From Pempheris klunzingeri (lineage: Eukaryota; Chordata; Actinopteri; Acropomatiformes; Pempheridae), in the NCBI RefSeq assembly GCF_042242105.1, contig NC_092019.1:22496828-22560827 (forward strand): DNA of 64,000 nucleotides. Reading direction: 5' to 3'. Both the position numbers and the translations under genes were made by a program. The notes beneath the pieces are model-generated. The model searched no databases. It saw only the letters and a program-made list of their open reading frames with translations, and was not told the origin of the DNA. Of this stretch, positions 61,947-64,000 are shown piece by piece (position 1 is the stretch's first letter; the number at the start of each line of letters is the position of its first letter).

Positions 61947-63119
61947 CTGCAAAGGACACAAAATGCAGTAAATGCTAGTGGCTTTAATTGGAGTTCGGTT
62001 TTTTGGGGTTTCGTTATTGCAAAAATGAACCCAGAGTGTCTTGGATAGAGGAGACAAAACTCACTCAGAGCCTAACATGACCCAATCCTGTGACATCCTC
62101 TGCACCCTCTTTTAACAGAAGCCTTTAGTCTAGGTGTGCCTCTCTGTGCTGTCCGTTAATCCTCACACTCTCAACCTCTAAGACTGCGGCCAATTACATC
62201 AGGGTTGTGATGCCTCATTTTAAAACAGCACGCCCTCACTGTAAATGAGTTAATTGTTTTAACTCAGCCATGCAGAGAAAAACTGCAGAGAAGGGACATG
62301 CTGAGCAAAACACTGAGGGAACAATGTGGGATGTTGGCCTATAACAGAATACACCAAATTATTGATTGGTGAAGAGATAACAGAGGATCTTGTGGGACTG
62401 TAGGCTATCCCAGCATGCACTGGTGAGCTGCCAATTCTAAAACACACTGATGGTTTATTTTTTTATTTAGACAGCGGGGCATGAAGGTGATAAGCAGAGG
62501 AAACAAAGCACAAGCACTTTTCTTAGTAGCGGTTATCTACACTTTTTCCCTCATGGGTATAAGTAATTGATGCTTAAGAAACCTATTTTAGCAAAACTGA
62601 AGGACAAACATCCTCCGATTTGTGGAATCTTCCACATTTGTCACCATTTCTGGGGGGGGGGAGTACACAACTGAAAAGCTTTGAGATGATGCGAAAACCT
62701 CTCACAAGAGAAGCTTTGTTTCAGGAAATGAAACAGCCTCTAAGAGGGTAAGGTGATTCCAAATCAGGTGGAGCAAGTTAAGCTGCCATTTCCTTTTATC
62801 TTGGTCAGAGGAACCTACCCACTGGGTAAACAGGACAAGAAACAACACAGACACCCCCTCTGTACATTGCAGTGACTAATGTTTGGGTTTCAGTTGTTAG
62901 TCGCTGACTCAGAGAGAAAAAAGGCTTGGCTTAATTGGCACAGATAGGAACGTATGACCACGCTGTGAAAACAGCAGCAGCGCTGGGATCTCTGCACAAC
63001 TGAATAGGGCACAGTCACCGCTTATTGCTGAGGCGTGTGAGCTTGTGAACACTAAGATAATGATCCAAGTTCTTATGACATCCACAGCCATTAAATATGG
63101 ATTTAGGGTGTGATGGGAG

Positions 63120-63595
63120 CAGTGGTGGAAGAAGCATTTTAATACCACACTGTGAAAATACCGCATTCAAAACCTAACTTGAGTAAAAGCATGTAAGTAG
63201 GTCTATTATTAGCAACATTTTAATTCAGATTTTTAAAACAAGCATTATTAATGCTGCTGCATTCATGTGCATGTTGCATTTTGCTGCTGTAGGTGTTTAT
63301 GGTTGAGCTAATTTTAACTACTTCATATACTGTTGGGTAGTTTCAGCTACAGCATTGCATCATGGTCAGTAAGATCATCATATGTTTAAAGCGTCTCTGT
63401 CCTGTGAGCTCAGAGAAACAGCCTGTTTTCAGCTTTGTGACAATACATCCCAGCTGATACAAAGGAAGGGTGCGTGTACTTTTCTTGGAAACACTCAAGT
63501 TAAGTACAAGTACCTCAAAATTGTAGGCTTCTTACGTACCCTACTTCAGTAAAGTAAATGTACTTACTTACTTACTTAGTTAGATTCCACCACTG
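63120..63595. mobile_element. Non-autonomous hAT-type element with 8-bp flanking duplication
   Basis: Terminal inverted repeats CAGTGGTGGAA and TTCCACCACTG bound a 476-bp element. The flanks are GATGGGAG and GATAAGAG, an 8-bp near-duplication (two mismatches); 8-bp target duplications are typical of hAT transposons. The inner ends carry AAGTA/GTACTT phrases known from this abundant fish family. It has no coding capacity. Confidence 0.7.
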
Positions 63596-63639
63596 GATAA
63601 GAGTTAAAGGAATAATGCTAAGGTTAAATATAAAGCTAC

Positions 63640-63745
63640 AGTCAGCAGGTCATTAGCTTATCTTAGCATAAAATGTGGAAGCAGTGGTAAACAGCTAGTC
63701 TGTCTCCGTCTGAAGGTAAAAAAAAAAGACTCCCTACCAACAAAA
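63640..63745. repeat. Fragment of the 'TTAGCTTAGCATAAA...' fish repeat
   Basis: Contains 'cattagcttatcttagcataaaatgtggaagcagtggtaaacagctagtctgtctccgtctgaaggtaa', matching the same family as the 61.43-kb fragment. Confidence 0.55.
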
Positions 63746-64000
63746 GTCATTCTCGATCATATTACATGACCTTCATCATGACCTTCATCAGCAGATGGAG
63801 TTTCCATTTCCACTTGCTGATGAACATCATGTGATATAATTTAAAGTCCCAGAACAGTTACTAAATGAACCTTTTAGTGAGACTGTTTTCTTTACTTTTT
63901 TTCCTTAGACCAAAGTTGTAATTGAACTTTGAACGTAAACCTTTAAGCCAATATTGACGTGCAGTCCTTAACATGCTCCAAAAAATGTAACTTTGAACAA

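Larger units (their letters stand above)
61947..64000 (-). other. rab25: rab25 intron 1 (partial)
   Basis: From the exon 2 acceptor to the window edge. Contains the 63.12-kb DNA transposon, a dispersed-repeat fragment at about 63,640-63,745, and a G run near 62,652. No first exon encoding a YNFVFK- or YDYLFK-like end with a phase-1 donor is visible. Confidence 0.75.

Noticed and set aside
63900..63940. Minus-strand TACAACTTTGG considered as the missing rab25 exon 1 (YNF...)
   Set aside because: The next codons do not give VFK, no phase-1 GT donor follows, and there is no ATG at the right distance.

Overview
This is nuclear DNA from a ray-finned fish, most likely a percomorph teleost. The evidence is four intron-containing vertebrate genes with GT-AG splice sites, many (CA)n/(GT)n microsatellites, and fragments of dispersed repeats familiar from percomorph genomes. 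Flipped end to end, the genes run rab25, rab11a-like, mex3a, lmna. Human 1q22 has RAB25, MEX3A, LMNA in the same order and relative orientations, so the block is conserved vertebrate synteny with one extra Rab11 gene.

Layout: 1-16.3 kb is the proximal part of lmna intron 1 (gene on the minus strand; later exons lie outside the window). The lmna coding exon 1 is at 16,333-16,676. A probable non-coding 5' exon with a GC-box promoter sits near 18.3-18.65 kb. From 18.7 to 29 kb is the head-to-head lmna/mex3a intergenic region, with several stretches that look like conserved regulatory DNA. mex3a (plus strand, two coding exons, 524 aa) occupies 30,170-35,025. It is probably followed by a very long 3' untranslated region ending at a strong poly(A) signal at 42,882. 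rab11a-like (minus strand, five coding exons, 216 aa) spans 44,898-53,033 and has its own CpG-rich promoter. rab25 (minus strand, exons 2-5 of 5) spans 56,711-61,946; its first exon is not visible and presumably lies beyond 64,000.

Functions: lmna encodes an A-type nuclear lamin. mex3a encodes an RNA-binding RING E3 ligase that represses mRNAs. The two Rab GTPases direct recycling-endosome traffic, and Rab25 is the epithelial member. The four proteins do not form one pathway; they share a syntenic neighbourhood. The Rab pair have identical internal exon lengths (196, 194, 81) and intron phases, so they look like an old tandem duplication.

I found no novel multi-gene system. The most interesting items are the rab11/rab25 tandem, a roughly 630-bp palindromic element in rab25 intron 3, a separate near-perfect 36-bp-arm hairpin at 21.6 kb, several candidate enhancers (one with a palindromic SMAD-type site beside AP-1 and MEIS-type sites, one with a 14-bp RFX X-box), and the long mex3a 3' UTR converging on rab11a-like. 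No search or alignment could be run. Family names for repeats are from memory of their consensus and are given with low to moderate confidence.
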